This document shows positions 53,208 to 62,643 of a stretch of DNA of 64,000 nucleotides, piece after piece. Within the stretch, counting starts at the first letter, position 1. The number at the start of each line of letters is the position of its first letter. The DNA comes from Candidatus Polarisedimenticolia bacterium (GTDB taxonomy: Bacteria > Acidobacteriota > Polarisedimenticolia > Gp22-AA2 > AA152), in assembly GCA_036004685.1 (NCBI GenBank), contig DASYRE010000007.1, positions 1-64,000 on the forward strand. Direction: 5' to 3'. A model generated the notes under the pieces. The model was not told where the DNA came from. It was given only the letters and a program-made list of their open reading frames with translations, and searched no databases. Position numbers and translations under genes: made by a program.

Positions 53208-56200
53208 TCAGGGCCGTCCACTGATTTTCCGAGTGTTAAACTTCTTCAGATACTCGAGGTGGGCCGCATCGTCCGGATAGTGCTCCCCCTCCGGATAGGG
53301 ATAGCCCGACATCCCGTGGAACGGGAGGGGCTCGACTGTGTCGGGGAACGCCGTGTTGGGGTCCATGTCTTTGCAGTAGCCGTTGACGTAGAGGACGAAA
53401 TCGCGCTTCCATCCTTTGGGGAGCGCGGGGAGTCCCGCGGTTCTGAACTTCAGGGTCACCTCTTCGCCCCTTCCGAAGATCACGAATCGATCATCCGCAT
53501 CCTGGAGGAGCCCGGAAACCGTACCCAGCCGGGTATAGGAGCCCGCCATGTTCCGGAAGGTGAAGCTCCGATCCATCAAAGAGTAGTCGTAGAGCAAGGG
53601 CTGCTTTCCATCCGGCGAATGCTCCCGTGGATAGCCGCGGCTGTGCAGGTCGGCGAAGGCCGGGGGCAGCTTGGTGATCTTGAGGGGGGGGTCCTTCTCC
53701 ACCTCGGAGAGAAATATCTGGTCCCAGTAGACGCGCAGGTTGGTGGTGATCCGGAACCGTCCGTCCGAGAAAGGGCCGTGATCCCGCAAATCGACGGTCA
53801 TCATCCGCGGCAGTCCCGCCGGATAGCCCATGTCCTCGACGAGGGTCTCCCACTCTCCTCCGTCCCCCACGATCTCGAGACGCGGTGAAATCGGCTCGAT
53901 GCCAGCCTGTGACGCGGCCAGATTGCTGGAAGAGTAGCCGTAATCGACCCATCCATACAGGAAGAGGACGAGGTTCTTCTTGCCTCGGACCGCCTCGCCG
54001 AAATCCACAGTCAGCGAGTGGGTTTCAGCATAGCCGGGCAGCCGATCCAGGACCGGGAAATGATCGGGATAGGTCCGATCGATTTTCACGATCGCAGGGA
54101 GAGCCGGCCGCCCATCGTCATCCCGCGCCGACACGGGCAAGATGGGCTTCCGATGGGAGAAGAGGGCGAAGGGAGGAGGTCCTCCCCCCCCAAAGCGCTC
54201 GTTCGGGTCGATGGCGCTCTCCACGGGATGGTCCACGACCCAGAGCTTGGCCTCGTCCAGATAGCTTACTTCCTCCAGGTTCTCCAGAAGCTGGAGCAGG
54301 AGGAATCCGTCACGCTCCCGGAGCTGGGCCGAATCGATCTTCAGGTACTCGTCGGGATCGGGGGGCCCGTAGACTCCCGGCTTGATCAAGAACCCGAGGC
54401 CTCCCACCCCCAGGAAGTCGGTGATGAACTCGAATCTCTTGCCGTTCCAGGCGAACAGCAGGGGACATGAGGATCCCTTCCGGTCCAGCTCGCGGATCTC
54501 CAGGGTCCGCCCCGGGCTCACTTCCAGCTCCGATTGGAGGACGCCGAGAGGCCAGATCAGACGGACGAAATCCACGAGCTTCCGGCTGCCCAGACCGAAG
54601 GCGAGGGCCGCCGACTCCTGACTGAGATAGCCGTTCCCGAGGCGGACTTCGCGCCGTTGGAAGCTGGAGCCTGCGTGGACCTCCACCTTCGTCCCCACGC
54701 CCTGGCGGTTGGAGTGAAGGCCGACCGTCCGAATCCGCAGCCAACTGTTGAGATTGCCGCCTTCGTTGCGCAGGAGCGCTGGGGCCGCGCCATGACGGCC
54801 CAGGATCAGGTCGGCGTCCCCGTCGAGATCCAGATCGGCGGCCGCCACGCCACGCCACTCGGCGGGGGGCAGCTTGTCGAGACCCGATCCTTCCGTTGCT
54901 TCCACGAACCGACCCGGCGCTTCGTTGCGGATCAGACGGACGGTCTTCCCCGCCACCACGAGATCGAGATCACCATCGTTGTCGACGTCGACGGCCGCCG
55001 AGCCCAGGGCCGCGGCATCGGGGGCGATGCCGGAGCCGGCCTCGAACTTTCCCCCCTCCAGATTCTTGAACCAGCCGGTTCGGGGCAAGAACAGGTCGGT
55101 CCAGCCGTCGCCGTCCAGGTCGGCAAGCGTCGCCCCGTCCCCTCGCCCCTGGCCCGGCAGGCCCGATTCGGCGCCGCGCGCCGTAAAGGTGCCGATCCGA
55201 TCGTTGCTGAAGAGGACGACGGGGCCCGCCGTCGTGGATACCACGAAGTCCAGATCCCGATCGTCGTCCAGGTCGGAGAAGGCGACCGAGACCGCGGAGA
55301 GCGGGCGCTCCACGCGCTTTTCCGCCGCCACCTCGCGAAACGTTCCATTGCCGTTGTTGTTATAGAAAAGAAGAGGAGGCCCTGCCGCGTCACCGGGCTT
55401 CTTGAAACGCGGAACGACGAGGTCGAGATCGCCGTCGTGGTCGGCGTCCCCCCACGCGGGAGAGAGGGAAATCCCCCCGCCTCCGACGCCCGCTTCGCCC
55501 GTCACGTCGGCGAACGTGCCGGCGCCGCGATTCCGGTAGAGGCGGTTTCCGTCGATCCCGGTGACGTAGAGGTCGGGATGTCCGTCGTTGTCGTAGTCTC
55601 CGAAGGCCGCCCCGATCCAGGGACCGTCCGTCTCCAGGCCGGAACCGGCCGTCTTATCTTCGAGCCGTCCCGAGCCGTCGTTGCGCCAGAGGATCGACTT
55701 GCCCCCCTCCGGCCCGCAACCCGGGACGAAAAGGTCCTCGTCGCCGTCGTCATCCACGTCGGCGATTGCGACGGCCGGGCCGTGGGAGCAGAGCGCTTCG
55801 CCGCCCGCGGCGCCCGTCCCGCCCCGGCCCTCTTCCGGAGGCCGCGCGGCCTCCTGTCCGGTGAGTATCGGCTCGAAGAAGATCTTCGCGGTCGATCTGC
55901 CGGGCCGGGGAACGCCAAAGACGCGGTAATCGGTCAACGCGAACGAATACTTGCCCTGCTCGCTGTACTGGAGTCCCATCGAAACGGCGGCGGCGCTGCC
56001 GTTCAACCGCCGGAACTCCGCCATTTCGCGATCGCCTTCCTCTTTTCTTCCCAGGGCCAGCAGCGAAGAGGCGAGCCGGAACCGCGCGGAGACGTTGGCG
56101 GGCTGGATCGCGAGCGTCTTGCGCAACGCGTCGACGGCTTCCCGATGCTGCCCGTTCCTCGCATGAAGAAGCCCGAGGTTGTAATGGGTGTCCGGATCGT

Positions 56201-56645
56201 CCGGATCCGTTTCGAGCACTTTCTTGAATTCGGCCATCGCTTCTTCGGTCTTGCCGTCCTGCTTCAAGGCAAGCCCCAGGGAATAGTGGGCGTAGGGATG
56301 CCCGGGGGAGACTTTCAAAGCTTTCTTGAATTCCTCCTCAGCCCGGGCGTTGTCGTGCAGGTTCAAGGCGGCGACGCCGAGGTTGTAATGTCCCTCCGCC
56401 CATCCGGGCACCGCGGCGGTGACACTCTCGAATTCCTTGGCCGCCTCCCCGTAATGGTGCTGCTCCATGTGGGCCGCGCCCAGGTTGTTGTGGCGGAAGA
56501 CCTGTTCCAAGTCGACGCCCGCGCGGACCGCGGGCTTCACCAGCCAGGAAGGATGGCCGCTTTCCCGCCGGCCGCAAGCCAGGACCGCCGCGAGGGACCA
56601 AAGCAGGAGCGCGAGGCGCAAGCGCGCCGAGCGGAAAACCGTCAT
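53208..56645 (-). CDS. Large lipoprotein: TPR, FG-GAP/VCBS repeats, ASPIC/UnbV and novel C-terminal region
   Basis: 1145 residues. Signal with lipobox VLAC (Cys24); TPR repeats about 45-230 (AEGHYNLGVAALNLHDNARA, PYAHYSLGLALKQDGKTEEA, PDTHYNLGLLHARNGQHREA); FG-GAP/VCBS blades about 280-620 with Ca-type DxDxDGxxD loops (ADVDDDGDEDLFVPG, GDYDNDGHPDLYVTG, ADLDLDGDADLILG); ASPIC/UnbV segment about 640-710 (NGYLSQESAALAFGLG); then about 400 residues with no domain I recognise, starting PDPDEYLKIDSAQLRERDGF and containing LFLYGWVDYGYSSSNLAASQ. The predicted location is the outer membrane or periplasm. The start overlaps the amidohydrolase stop (ATGA); frame extension upstream is antisense shadow. 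Confidence 0.85.
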   Translation of the reverse strand: MTVFRSARLRLALLLWSLAAVLACGRRESGHPSWLVKPAVRAGVDLEQVFRHNNLGAAHMEQHHYGEAAKEFESVTAAVPGWAEGHYNLGVAALNLHDNARAEEEFKKALKVSPGHPYAHYSLGLALKQDGKTEEAMAEFKKVLETDPDDPDTHYNLGLLHARNGQHREAVDALRKTLAIQPANVSARFRLASSLLALGRKEEGDREMAEFRRLNGSAAAVSMGLQYSEQGKYSFALTDYRVFGVPRPGRSTAKIFFEPILTGQEAARPPEEGRGGTGAAGGEALCSHGPAVAIADVDDDGDEDLFVPGCGPEGGKSILWRNDGSGRLEDKTAGSGLETDGPWIGAAFGDYDNDGHPDLYVTGIDGNRLYRNRGAGTFADVTGEAGVGGGGISLSPAWGDADHDGDLDLVVPRFKKPGDAAGPPLLFYNNNGNGTFREVAAEKRVERPLSAVSVAFSDLDDDRDLDFVVSTTAGPVVLFSNDRIGTFTARGAESGLPGQGRGDGATLADLDGDGWTDLFLPRTGWFKNLEGGKFEAGSGIAPDAAALGSAAVDVDNDGDLDLVVAGKTVRLIRNEAPGRFVEATEGSGLDKLPPAEWRGVAAADLDLDGDADLILGRHGAAPALLRNEGGNLNSWLRIRTVGLHSNRQGVGTKVEVHAGSSFQRREVRLGNGYLSQESAALAFGLGSRKLVDFVRLIWPLGVLQSELEVSPGRTLEIRELDRKGSSCPLLFAWNGKRFEFITDFLGVGGLGFLIKPGVYGPPDPDEYLKIDSAQLRERDGFLLLQLLENLEEVSYLDEAKLWVVDHPVESAIDPNERFGGGGPPPFALFSHRKPILPVSARDDDGRPALPAIVKIDRTYPDHFPVLDRLPGYAETHSLTVDFGEAVRGKKNLVLFLYGWVDYGYSSSNLAASQAGIEPISPRLEIVGDGGEWETLVEDMGYPAGLPRMMTVDLRDHGPFSDGRFRITTNLRVYWDQIFLSEVEKDPPLKITKLPPAFADLHSRGYPREHSPDGKQPLLYDYSLMDRSFTFRNMAGSYTRLGTVSGLLQDADDRFVIFGRGEEVTLKFRTAGLPALPKGWKRDFVLYVNGYCKDMDPNTAFPDTVEPLPFHGMSGYPYPEGEHYPDDAAHLEYLKKFNTRKISGRP

Positions 56646-58297
56646 TCCGTCCCCCTGCGAAGCACGCGCCCCGCCGTTTCGCCGGTGAGCCGGCCGTCCC
56701 GGACGGCGCCCTTTCCGTTGACGAAGACCTGCTCGATCCCATCCGGAAAGACGCGGGGATCGGCGCACGTCGCCCGCTCCCGGATTCGACGCGGATCCAG
56801 AACCACCAGATCCGCGAAGGCCCCCTGGCGCACGACTCCCCGCCGCCTCAGGCCCATCCTCGACGCGGGGAGCGAAGTCATCTTGCGAACCGCCTCCTCC
56901 AGCGTGAGGATTCCACGCTCCGCCACGTAATGACCCAGGACTCTGGGAAACGCGCCGTAGGCGCCGGGATGGGGGGAGCCCTTGCCGATGTCCCAGGCGT
57001 CGCTGACGAGCGCCCGCGTCGGGTGGGCGAGGAAAGGAACCAACGGCGCATCGTCGTCCTGGTCGCCGGAAATCCCGAAAATCAGCTGCGTGACGATTCC
57101 CCCCTCCTCCAGCATGAGGTCGGAGACCGCCTCGAAGGGATCGGTGCCTCTCAGGGCCGCCAGCTCTTCGAGGTTCTTCATCAAGGCTCCCTGGTTTCGG
57201 CGGCCGTTGACGTGTCCCACGTGGATTCGATTCCATCCGACCTCCCGGACGAGGTTCATGATCCACCCGTCCCCTTCCCAAGGGGGCCAGGACGGAACCG
57301 CCGTGCCGATTTCCCGCTTCATGCGCGCCCGGAGAAGCGGGTCCCGCAATCGATCCAGGAACGCGTCGACCCCCCCTTGCAGCGCCCAGGGCGGATAGAT
57401 GGCCAGCATCGTCGTGCAGACCCAGGTGTACGGGATCACGTCCATGGAAAGAGCGATCCCCTGACGGTGCGCCGTCTCCTCGCGCCGGATGATCGCATCG
57501 ACCATCTTCCAGGCGTCGGGACCGACGGACTCCTCGTGGGAATGATGGACCGGGCAGGCGCTGCGGCGGCCCACCTCGAGGATCTCCTCGACGGCCTCCA
57601 TGCAGGTGCTCGCGCCGCTTCCCCGCTGGTGGAAGGCGGCGAATCCTCCGGCGGCGCCAGCCGCGCGCGCGGTGGCGACCAGTTCGTCGGTCCGCGCGAA
57701 CTGGCCGGGGGGATAGATCAGCCCGTACGAGATGCCGTAGGCTCCCTCCTCGATCGCGTCCCGAACGTGGCGCTCCATGGCCCCGAGCTCGTCGCGGGCG
57801 GGAGGATCCGGCTTCATGCCCATGGCCGCCACCCGGACGGCGCCATGAGCCACCAGGGCTCCCACGTTCAGCAGCGGCCTTCCCGCCTCCACCACTCGAA
57901 GGTAATCGGCGAACGAGCGCCAGCGCCAATCGACCCCTTCGGGCGCGATGAAGCCGTTGATCTTCTGGAGAAGCGGCAGGCGCTCCGGAACCACGGGCGC
58001 CGGCCCGTATCCGCAATTCCCGGCGAGCTCCGTGGTGATGCCCTGAGCCAGACGCCCGCCGAGCAGACTTCGCTGTGCCGCCGCCGGCAGGGTAAACAGG
58101 AGATCGGAATGGGAATGAAGATCCACGAAGCCGGGACAGACGATCCGCCCTCGGACGTCGATCTCGAGGCTGCCTTTCGCCGGAATGGCGGGGGCGATCG
58201 CGGCGATCCGGTCGCCCCGGACAGCGACGTCGGCCGCGAATCGGAGCGCTCCCGTCCCGTCGACCACCTCGCCGTTCCGCAGGATCAGATCGAACAC
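56642..58297 (-). CDS. D-aminoacylase-type amidohydrolase
   Basis: A 551-residue metal-dependent hydrolase of the N-acyl-D-amino-acid deacylase group. CPGFVDLHSHSDLLF gives the His-x-His metal site, ELAGNCGYGPAP the bridging Cys, FAAFHQRGSG and CPVHHSHEESVG further His ligands, and LVSDAWDIGKGSPHPGAYG the catalytic Asp region. The N-terminal VFDLILRNGEVVDGTG is typical. There is no signal peptide, so it is probably cytoplasmic. The start is GTG 58297, 8 bp after the preceding gene; a longer open frame upstream is rejected as antisense-like. It is flanked on both sides by ASPIC lipoproteins. Confidence 0.88.
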   Translation of the reverse strand: MFDLILRNGEVVDGTGALRFAADVAVRGDRIAAIAPAIPAKGSLEIDVRGRIVCPGFVDLHSHSDLLFTLPAAAQRSLLGGRLAQGITTELAGNCGYGPAPVVPERLPLLQKINGFIAPEGVDWRWRSFADYLRVVEAGRPLLNVGALVAHGAVRVAAMGMKPDPPARDELGAMERHVRDAIEEGAYGISYGLIYPPGQFARTDELVATARAAGAAGGFAAFHQRGSGASTCMEAVEEILEVGRRSACPVHHSHEESVGPDAWKMVDAIIRREETAHRQGIALSMDVIPYTWVCTTMLAIYPPWALQGGVDAFLDRLRDPLLRARMKREIGTAVPSWPPWEGDGWIMNLVREVGWNRIHVGHVNGRRNQGALMKNLEELAALRGTDPFEAVSDLMLEEGGIVTQLIFGISGDQDDDAPLVPFLAHPTRALVSDAWDIGKGSPHPGAYGAFPRVLGHYVAERGILTLEEAVRKMTSLPASRMGLRRRGVVRQGAFADLVVLDPRRIRERATCADPRVFPDGIEQVFVNGKGAVRDGRLTGETAGRVLRRGTE

Positions 58298-58305
58298 TCT
58301 TCTTC

Positions 58306-60033
58306 TCAATCGCCCGGAGCGAGGCTCCGGGAGGACACGACCTTTTGTCCTTCCTGGACGACGTAGCTCTTCTCGGCCTCCAGGGCGCCCAAGGATTCGC
58401 GGGCGCCGCCGGGCCAGACGACTTCCACCGAATCGGCCCGGGGCGCGTCGCCCAGCCCGAACGTCACGGGAAGCTCGCTCTGGGAGCAATACGAGGAGCC
58501 GCTCTTCACCCAACGTCTCTGGAGGGCTTTACCGACCCGCACCTCGAAGCGGGCTCCGATGCCGCTGCGATTCGATCTCGTGCCCACGGCCGTCAGCCGG
58601 ATCTTGTGATGCCGGCTCCCCCCCTGGTTGATCAACAAAAGGGGCCGGCCATGATTGACGGCGATCAGGGCGTCCAGGTCTCCGTCCCCGTCCACGTCGG
58701 CGTAGGCGGCGCCGCGGCCGACCACCGGCCGCGACATTCCCGGACCGCTCTGCAGCCCCGTCTCCTCGAAGTTCCCGTCGCCCAGGTTCCGGAACAGAAG
58801 CGGGCGCTGCGCGTAGGTGACCTGTTCCTGGACCGCCTGGATGTCGTCCTCGACGTGACCGTTCGCGACCAGGATGTCGGATTGTCCGTCGAGATCGTAG
58901 TCGAAGAAGAACAGCCCGAAAGCGAGGAAGAGGAGGCTGGCCCGGCCCAAGGTCGAAGCGGGCGCCTTGTCGATGAAAATCCCCTGCGTGTTGTGGTAGA
59001 GCGCCAGCATCTGATTGGAGAAATTCCCGATGAGGAGACTCTCCGGACCGGCGTTCCGATAATCGGCCGAATCGATCCCCATCGCGCCGCGCGCCACCCC
59101 GCTCTCGCTGAACGCCATCCCCGTCTCCACGCCGCGCTCCTCGAACCTCCCGTCTCCCAGATTGTGGAACAGGAGATTGGGCTGGGTGTCGTTGGCGACG
59201 GCGATGTCGGGTCGTCCATCCTCGTCGAAATCGAGGACCGCGACGCCGAGCGACTTGCCTTTTCCCACCAGGATGCCCGCCTCCTCGGAGACGTCCCCGA
59301 ACCCTCCTTTCCCGTCGTTCCTGAAGAGCCGGCTCTTGGTTCCGGCGTAGGACTCTGGAGTGCAATACGACTTGGTCTTTCCATCCAGGGTGCAATAGAG
59401 ATCTTCGGCGGGCGTCCAGTGGACGTAGCTGCAAAGGAAAAGATCGAGATCGCCGTCCCCGTCGTAATCGAGGAACGCGGCGCTCGTCCCCCATTGCGGA
59501 GCCTCCAGCGCCGGGAACGGAGCCGGCACGAAGGTGCCGTTCCCGCGGTTCAGGAAGAGCCGGCTCGGGCCGAGGCCCGTCAGGAACAGGTCAATCGATC
59601 CGTCGTTGTTCACGTCCCCGGCGGCGGCCCCCATCCCGTAATACTCGATGTCCAGGCCGGCGGCGCGCGTCACGTCGGTGAAGGTTCCCTTCCCGTCGTT
59701 GCGAAACATCGCCTGGGTGGCTTTCTTGCCGCGGGCGTGACCGGGCCATTCCTTGCCGTTGACGAGGAACAAGTCCTGATCGCCGTCGCCGTCGTAGTCG
59801 AGGAACGCTGCCCCCGAGCCCATCGTCTCCGGAAGCCACTTCATCCCGAATGCGCCGTTGACGTGCAGGAAGTCGAGCCCCGAAGCCGCGGCCCGGTCAT
59901 CGAAGACGACCCGGAGCGCCGCCCGGCGCGGCGCGGCGGAAGCGGAGTCTCCGTGGGAAGGAGCGGGCGCCGGTTCGCGGGAGCAGGCGAGGGAAAGGAC
60001 TCCGACGAGCCACACCGGAATCGTCCATTTCAT
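58306..60033 (-). CDS. CRTAC1-like lipoprotein with FG-GAP/VCBS repeats and ASPIC/UnbV domain
   Basis: 575 residues: signal with lipobox LSLAC (Cys17), then seven-bladed FG-GAP/VCBS repeats with calcium loops (FLDYDGDGDQDLFLVNG, GDVNNDGSIDLFLTG, LDFDEDGRPDIAVAND, ADVDGDGDLDALIAVN), and a C-terminal ASPIC/UnbV domain (about 470-550; GTRSNRSGIGARFEV, SGSSYCSQSELPVTFGLGDA, VVWPGGARESL). Extracellular or surface-bound; ligands are unknown. Second gene of the four-gene unit. Confidence 0.9.
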   Translation of the reverse strand: MKWTIPVWLVGVLSLACSREPAPAPSHGDSASAAPRRAALRVVFDDRAAASGLDFLHVNGAFGMKWLPETMGSGAAFLDYDGDGDQDLFLVNGKEWPGHARGKKATQAMFRNDGKGTFTDVTRAAGLDIEYYGMGAAAGDVNNDGSIDLFLTGLGPSRLFLNRGNGTFVPAPFPALEAPQWGTSAAFLDYDGDGDLDLFLCSYVHWTPAEDLYCTLDGKTKSYCTPESYAGTKSRLFRNDGKGGFGDVSEEAGILVGKGKSLGVAVLDFDEDGRPDIAVANDTQPNLLFHNLGDGRFEERGVETGMAFSESGVARGAMGIDSADYRNAGPESLLIGNFSNQMLALYHNTQGIFIDKAPASTLGRASLLFLAFGLFFFDYDLDGQSDILVANGHVEDDIQAVQEQVTYAQRPLLFRNLGDGNFEETGLQSGPGMSRPVVGRGAAYADVDGDGDLDALIAVNHGRPLLLINQGGSRHHKIRLTAVGTRSNRSGIGARFEVRVGKALQRRWVKSGSSYCSQSELPVTFGLGDAPRADSVEVVWPGGARESLGALEAEKSYVVQEGQKVVSSRSLAPGD

Positions 60034-60112
60034 GGAGTTTCCCGTTTCCCGGGGAGCGGGACGAGGACGGGCGGAACAGGATGCGAAGATCCGGGCGGGC
60101 CTCCAGCGGCCC

Positions 60113-60403
60113 TCAGGGTTTCGCGCCTCCCAGATACCGCAGAGACTGGAGGTCGCGCGCGCGCGCTTTCAGATTGAAATCGCCCTGATTGCAGCGGGCG
60201 CACCCTTCGAAGGAGCGGTGCTTCGTCCGGAACGCGCAATCGAGCGAGTTGTACCAGAGCTTGAAGCGCCAGCAATAGAAGTCCGCGTCCGGGGGCCGAT
60301 AGGAGCACTTCAGCATCTCCTCGGACTGGGGCCCGCTCCGCCCGCGCTTCTCAGCGGAACGGGAATCGTTGCGTATCAGCTTGACCGGCGCTGGATAGTT
60401 CAT
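60113..60403 (-). CDS. Small Cys-rich protein, possible zinc-binding
   Basis: 96 residues with five Cys in the central part: LKCSYRPPDADFYCWRF, SLDCAFRTK, EGCARCNQGDF. Spacing (C-x10-C-x11-C-x11-C-x2-C) could bind zinc or a cluster. The basic C-terminus ends in LGGAKP. There is no signal peptide. It precedes the CRTAC-like gene by 79 bp in the same direction. The family is not recognised. Confidence 0.55.
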   Translation of the reverse strand: MNYPAPVKLIRNDSRSAEKRGRSGPQSEEMLKCSYRPPDADFYCWRFKLWYNSLDCAFRTKHRSFEGCARCNQGDFNLKARARDLQSLRYLGGAKP

Positions 60404-60511
60404 AGAGACGGTATTCTACCAGAGGCGGCGGCGGAAGCGGAAGTGGAAGAAACGGCGGAGCCGGGCGCTTCGATGTGTGCTAGTCTAGAGTTTCCCACAG
60501 GGAGGCGCTTC

Positions 60512-61432
60512 ATGCAGAAAGAAGGCTTGGTCGCCTACTTCGGCGGACGTCAGGTCCCCTTGTCCGACGCGCGCGTCAGCGTCCTGAGTCACGCTTTCCT
60601 TTACGGCACCGCGGTGTTCGAGGGGATCCGCGGCTACCGTTCCGCCGAAGGGGACGGCGTCCTCCTTTTCCGCCTGCGGGAGCATTACGTGCGTCTGGAG
60701 CGCAGCTGCCGGATCATCGGGATCTCGCTGCGCCACGACGCGGACGGACTCTGCCGCCTCACGACCGACTTGGTGCAGGCCAACCACTTCCAGCAGGACA
60801 TCTACGTGAGGCCGATCGCCTACAAATCGGCGGAGCGCATCGGGGTCCATCTGAGCGACGAGTCCGATCTGGTCATCGTGACGGTTCCTTTTGGGAAGTA
60901 CCTGGAGGACGACCGGCCTTTGGCGCTGGGGGTTTCAAGCTGGCGGCGCACGGAGGACAATGCGATTCCGGGGCGCGCGAAGGTGAACGGATCCTACGTC
61001 AATCTCGCGCTGGCCGCCTCGGAGGCCCGAAGCTGCGGCTATGACGAGGCGATCCTTCTGAACGAGGATGGCCACGTCTCCGAGGCGGCCGGGATGAACC
61101 TTTTCATCGTGCGGGACGGGCGCCTGATCACGCCGTCGATTTCGGGGAACCTTCTGGAGGGGATCACGCGGGACGCGGTGCGGACGCTGGCCCGGGACGA
61201 GGGCCTCGCGGTGGAGGAAAGACAGGTCGACCGCACGGAGCTTTACGTCGCGGACGAGGCGTTTCTCGTCGGAACCGCGGCGCAGGTCGTCCCCGTCGGA
61301 TCGATCGACCGGAGGCAGATTGGCAACGGCAAGTCCGGCCCGATCACGGCCCGGCTGAGAGATCTCTACGGGCGAGTGGTGCGTGGTCAGGTCCCTCGAT
61401 ACTCCGACTGGCTCACCCGCGTTCCCGTCTGA
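60512..61432 (+). CDS. ilvE: Branched-chain amino acid aminotransferase (class IV)
   Basis: 306 residues, PLP class IV fold. VSVLSHAFLYGTAVFEGIRG at the start, YVRPIAYKSAERIGV, the PLP Lys157 in GRAKVNGSYVNLALAASEAR, EDGHVSEAAGMNLFIVRDG and SISGNLLEGITRDAVRTLA fit IlvE. It transaminates Leu, Ile and Val with 2-oxoglutarate. GGGAGGCG lies before ATG 60512; the frame is open further upstream, as antisense of the neighbouring gene. It overlaps the next gene by up to 50 bp. Confidence 0.93.
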   Translation: MQKEGLVAYFGGRQVPLSDARVSVLSHAFLYGTAVFEGIRGYRSAEGDGVLLFRLREHYVRLERSCRIIGISLRHDADGLCRLTTDLVQANHFQQDIYVRPIAYKSAERIGVHLSDESDLVIVTVPFGKYLEDDRPLALGVSSWRRTEDNAIPGRAKVNGSYVNLALAASEARSCGYDEAILLNEDGHVSEAAGMNLFIVRDGRLITPSISGNLLEGITRDAVRTLARDEGLAVEERQVDRTELYVADEAFLVGTAAQVVPVGSIDRRQIGNGKSGPITARLRDLYGRVVRGQVPRYSDWLTRVPV

Positions 61433-62366
61433 GAGCACGCTCCAGACCCGCCTGAGAGGTCTCTTGCTTCACCTCTTCATCTCCGCCCTGTTGGCGTTCC
61501 GCTCCCGCCATCCATGGGTTGAATGCGTCGTCTGGCTGATCACGGGCTGGCTCGCCATATTGACCGCGACCCTCATTGCGGGCCTGGCGCTGCACGGTCT
61601 GATGGCTCCCGGGTCCTGGCTGCGCTCCCTGGCGAACATGACCCCGAACGTCGTCGGGGTCGGCGTGGTGCTGTTCTTCGGAATCCGTTCGACGCGCTCG
61701 AGCCCGGCCGCCGTCCTTTCTCTGCGAAGACCTCCCTGGCGCGCTCTTCCCTGGGTCGCGCTCTCTTCCTTGTGCCTGGCTTTGCTCGCCGCGGCCTTGA
61801 ACCTGTGGATCGAGAGGATCCTTCCGATGCCCGAATGGGTCGAGGATCTGTTCCGGGAGGCTCTGGAGTATCACACCCTGCCCGGGTTCCTCGGGGTCTT
61901 CTTGTTCCTGGTGGTGGCGGCCCCGGTAAGCGAAGAGCTCATGTTCCGCGGACTCTTCCTGCATCGTCTGCGGGAAGGCTATGGTCGAACGGCCGCCATC
62001 CTCGGCTCGGCGCTCTTCTTCGGAGCCTTCCACATCCTGCCGTGGCAGGTCATCGGAGCGACGCTCGTCGGGATCTATCTCGGCTGGCTTCTCATGCGCA
62101 CCGAGTCCATCTTCATGACGATGATCTCGCACGCCTTGTTCAACCTGGTGCCGGTGACGGCGGCGGGACTTTCGGAGCAGATGCCGATGTTGCGCGGGCT
62201 GGGAGCGGGGACCGAGGAGTTCCATCCGGGGCCCGGACTCCTGCTGGGGACGGTCCTGGCCCTGGCGGCCGGCATCCTGGGCACCCTGCGGGCCACCTCC
62301 CGGCCCTCGACTCTGGAGCCACCCGGGACGACCCCCGCCTCTCCGGCCTGGCCCCCTCCCGGATGA
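61383..62366 (+). CDS. CPBP-family intramembrane glutamic protease
   Basis: 327 residues, about eight transmembrane helices. All CPBP/Abi motifs are present: APVSEELMFRGLFLHRL (EExxxR), FGAFHILPWQ (FxxxH) and SHALFNLVP (HxxxN). Such proteins are homologues of Rce1 and bacteriocin-immunity proteases. GTG 61383 gives an N-terminus overlapping ilvE by 50 nt; a start about 25-30 codons later (TTG before the first helix) is also possible. The C-terminal 30 residues are Pro/Ser/Thr-rich. Confidence 0.85.
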   Translation: MVRSLDTPTGSPAFPSESTLQTRLRGLLLHLFISALLAFRSRHPWVECVVWLITGWLAILTATLIAGLALHGLMAPGSWLRSLANMTPNVVGVGVVLFFGIRSTRSSPAAVLSLRRPPWRALPWVALSSLCLALLAAALNLWIERILPMPEWVEDLFREALEYHTLPGFLGVFLFLVVAAPVSEELMFRGLFLHRLREGYGRTAAILGSALFFGAFHILPWQVIGATLVGIYLGWLLMRTESIFMTMISHALFNLVPVTAAGLSEQMPMLRGLGAGTEEFHPGPGLLLGTVLALAAGILGTLRATSRPSTLEPPGTTPASPAWPPPG

Positions 62367-62518
62367 CGCGGCCCAACGCCCGCGCGGCGTCGCTTTGCCG
62401 CCGACACTGATACGATTCCGTCTTCACTGTCAAGAAAACAACGCCGTCCGGACGGCGGGCACTTCTCCATTCCCCTTTACTGGCAAGGATTTCAGCCGAT
62501 TCTCACGAGGGATTCGCA

Positions 62519-62547
62519 TTGGCAGTCCCGTTCCTGCGTCGTATAAT
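62519..62547 (+). promoter_or_regulatory. Promoter of the REC-GGDEF gene
   Basis: TTGGCA (62519-62524), 17 bp, perfect TATAAT (62542-62547), about 97 bp before ATG 62644. A 16-bp palindrome CGCCGTCCGGACGGCG (62442-62457) lies upstream. The gap 62367-62643 contains no gene. Confidence 0.7.
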
Positions 62548-62643
62548 TAGGCCAAATTCCGCACTCAGAGAGTCGTTCGGATTCTCTCGAGGCCTTGACG
62601 GAACAGGAAGCGCGCGCGATCGAGCGCGCGCCGGGCAGAGCTT

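Noticed and set aside
56646-58016. Upstream open extension of the giant TPR-ASPIC lipoprotein (over 450 codons)
   Set aside because: It lies in a second frame over the amidohydrolase gene and has the Arg/Gly-rich composition of a shadow; the lipoprotein signal fixes the start at 56645.
62442-62457. Palindrome CGCCGTCCGGACGGCG as a terminator of the CPBP protease gene
   Set aside because: On the plus strand no T-run follows; the T-rich side is on the minus strand, where no gene needs termination.
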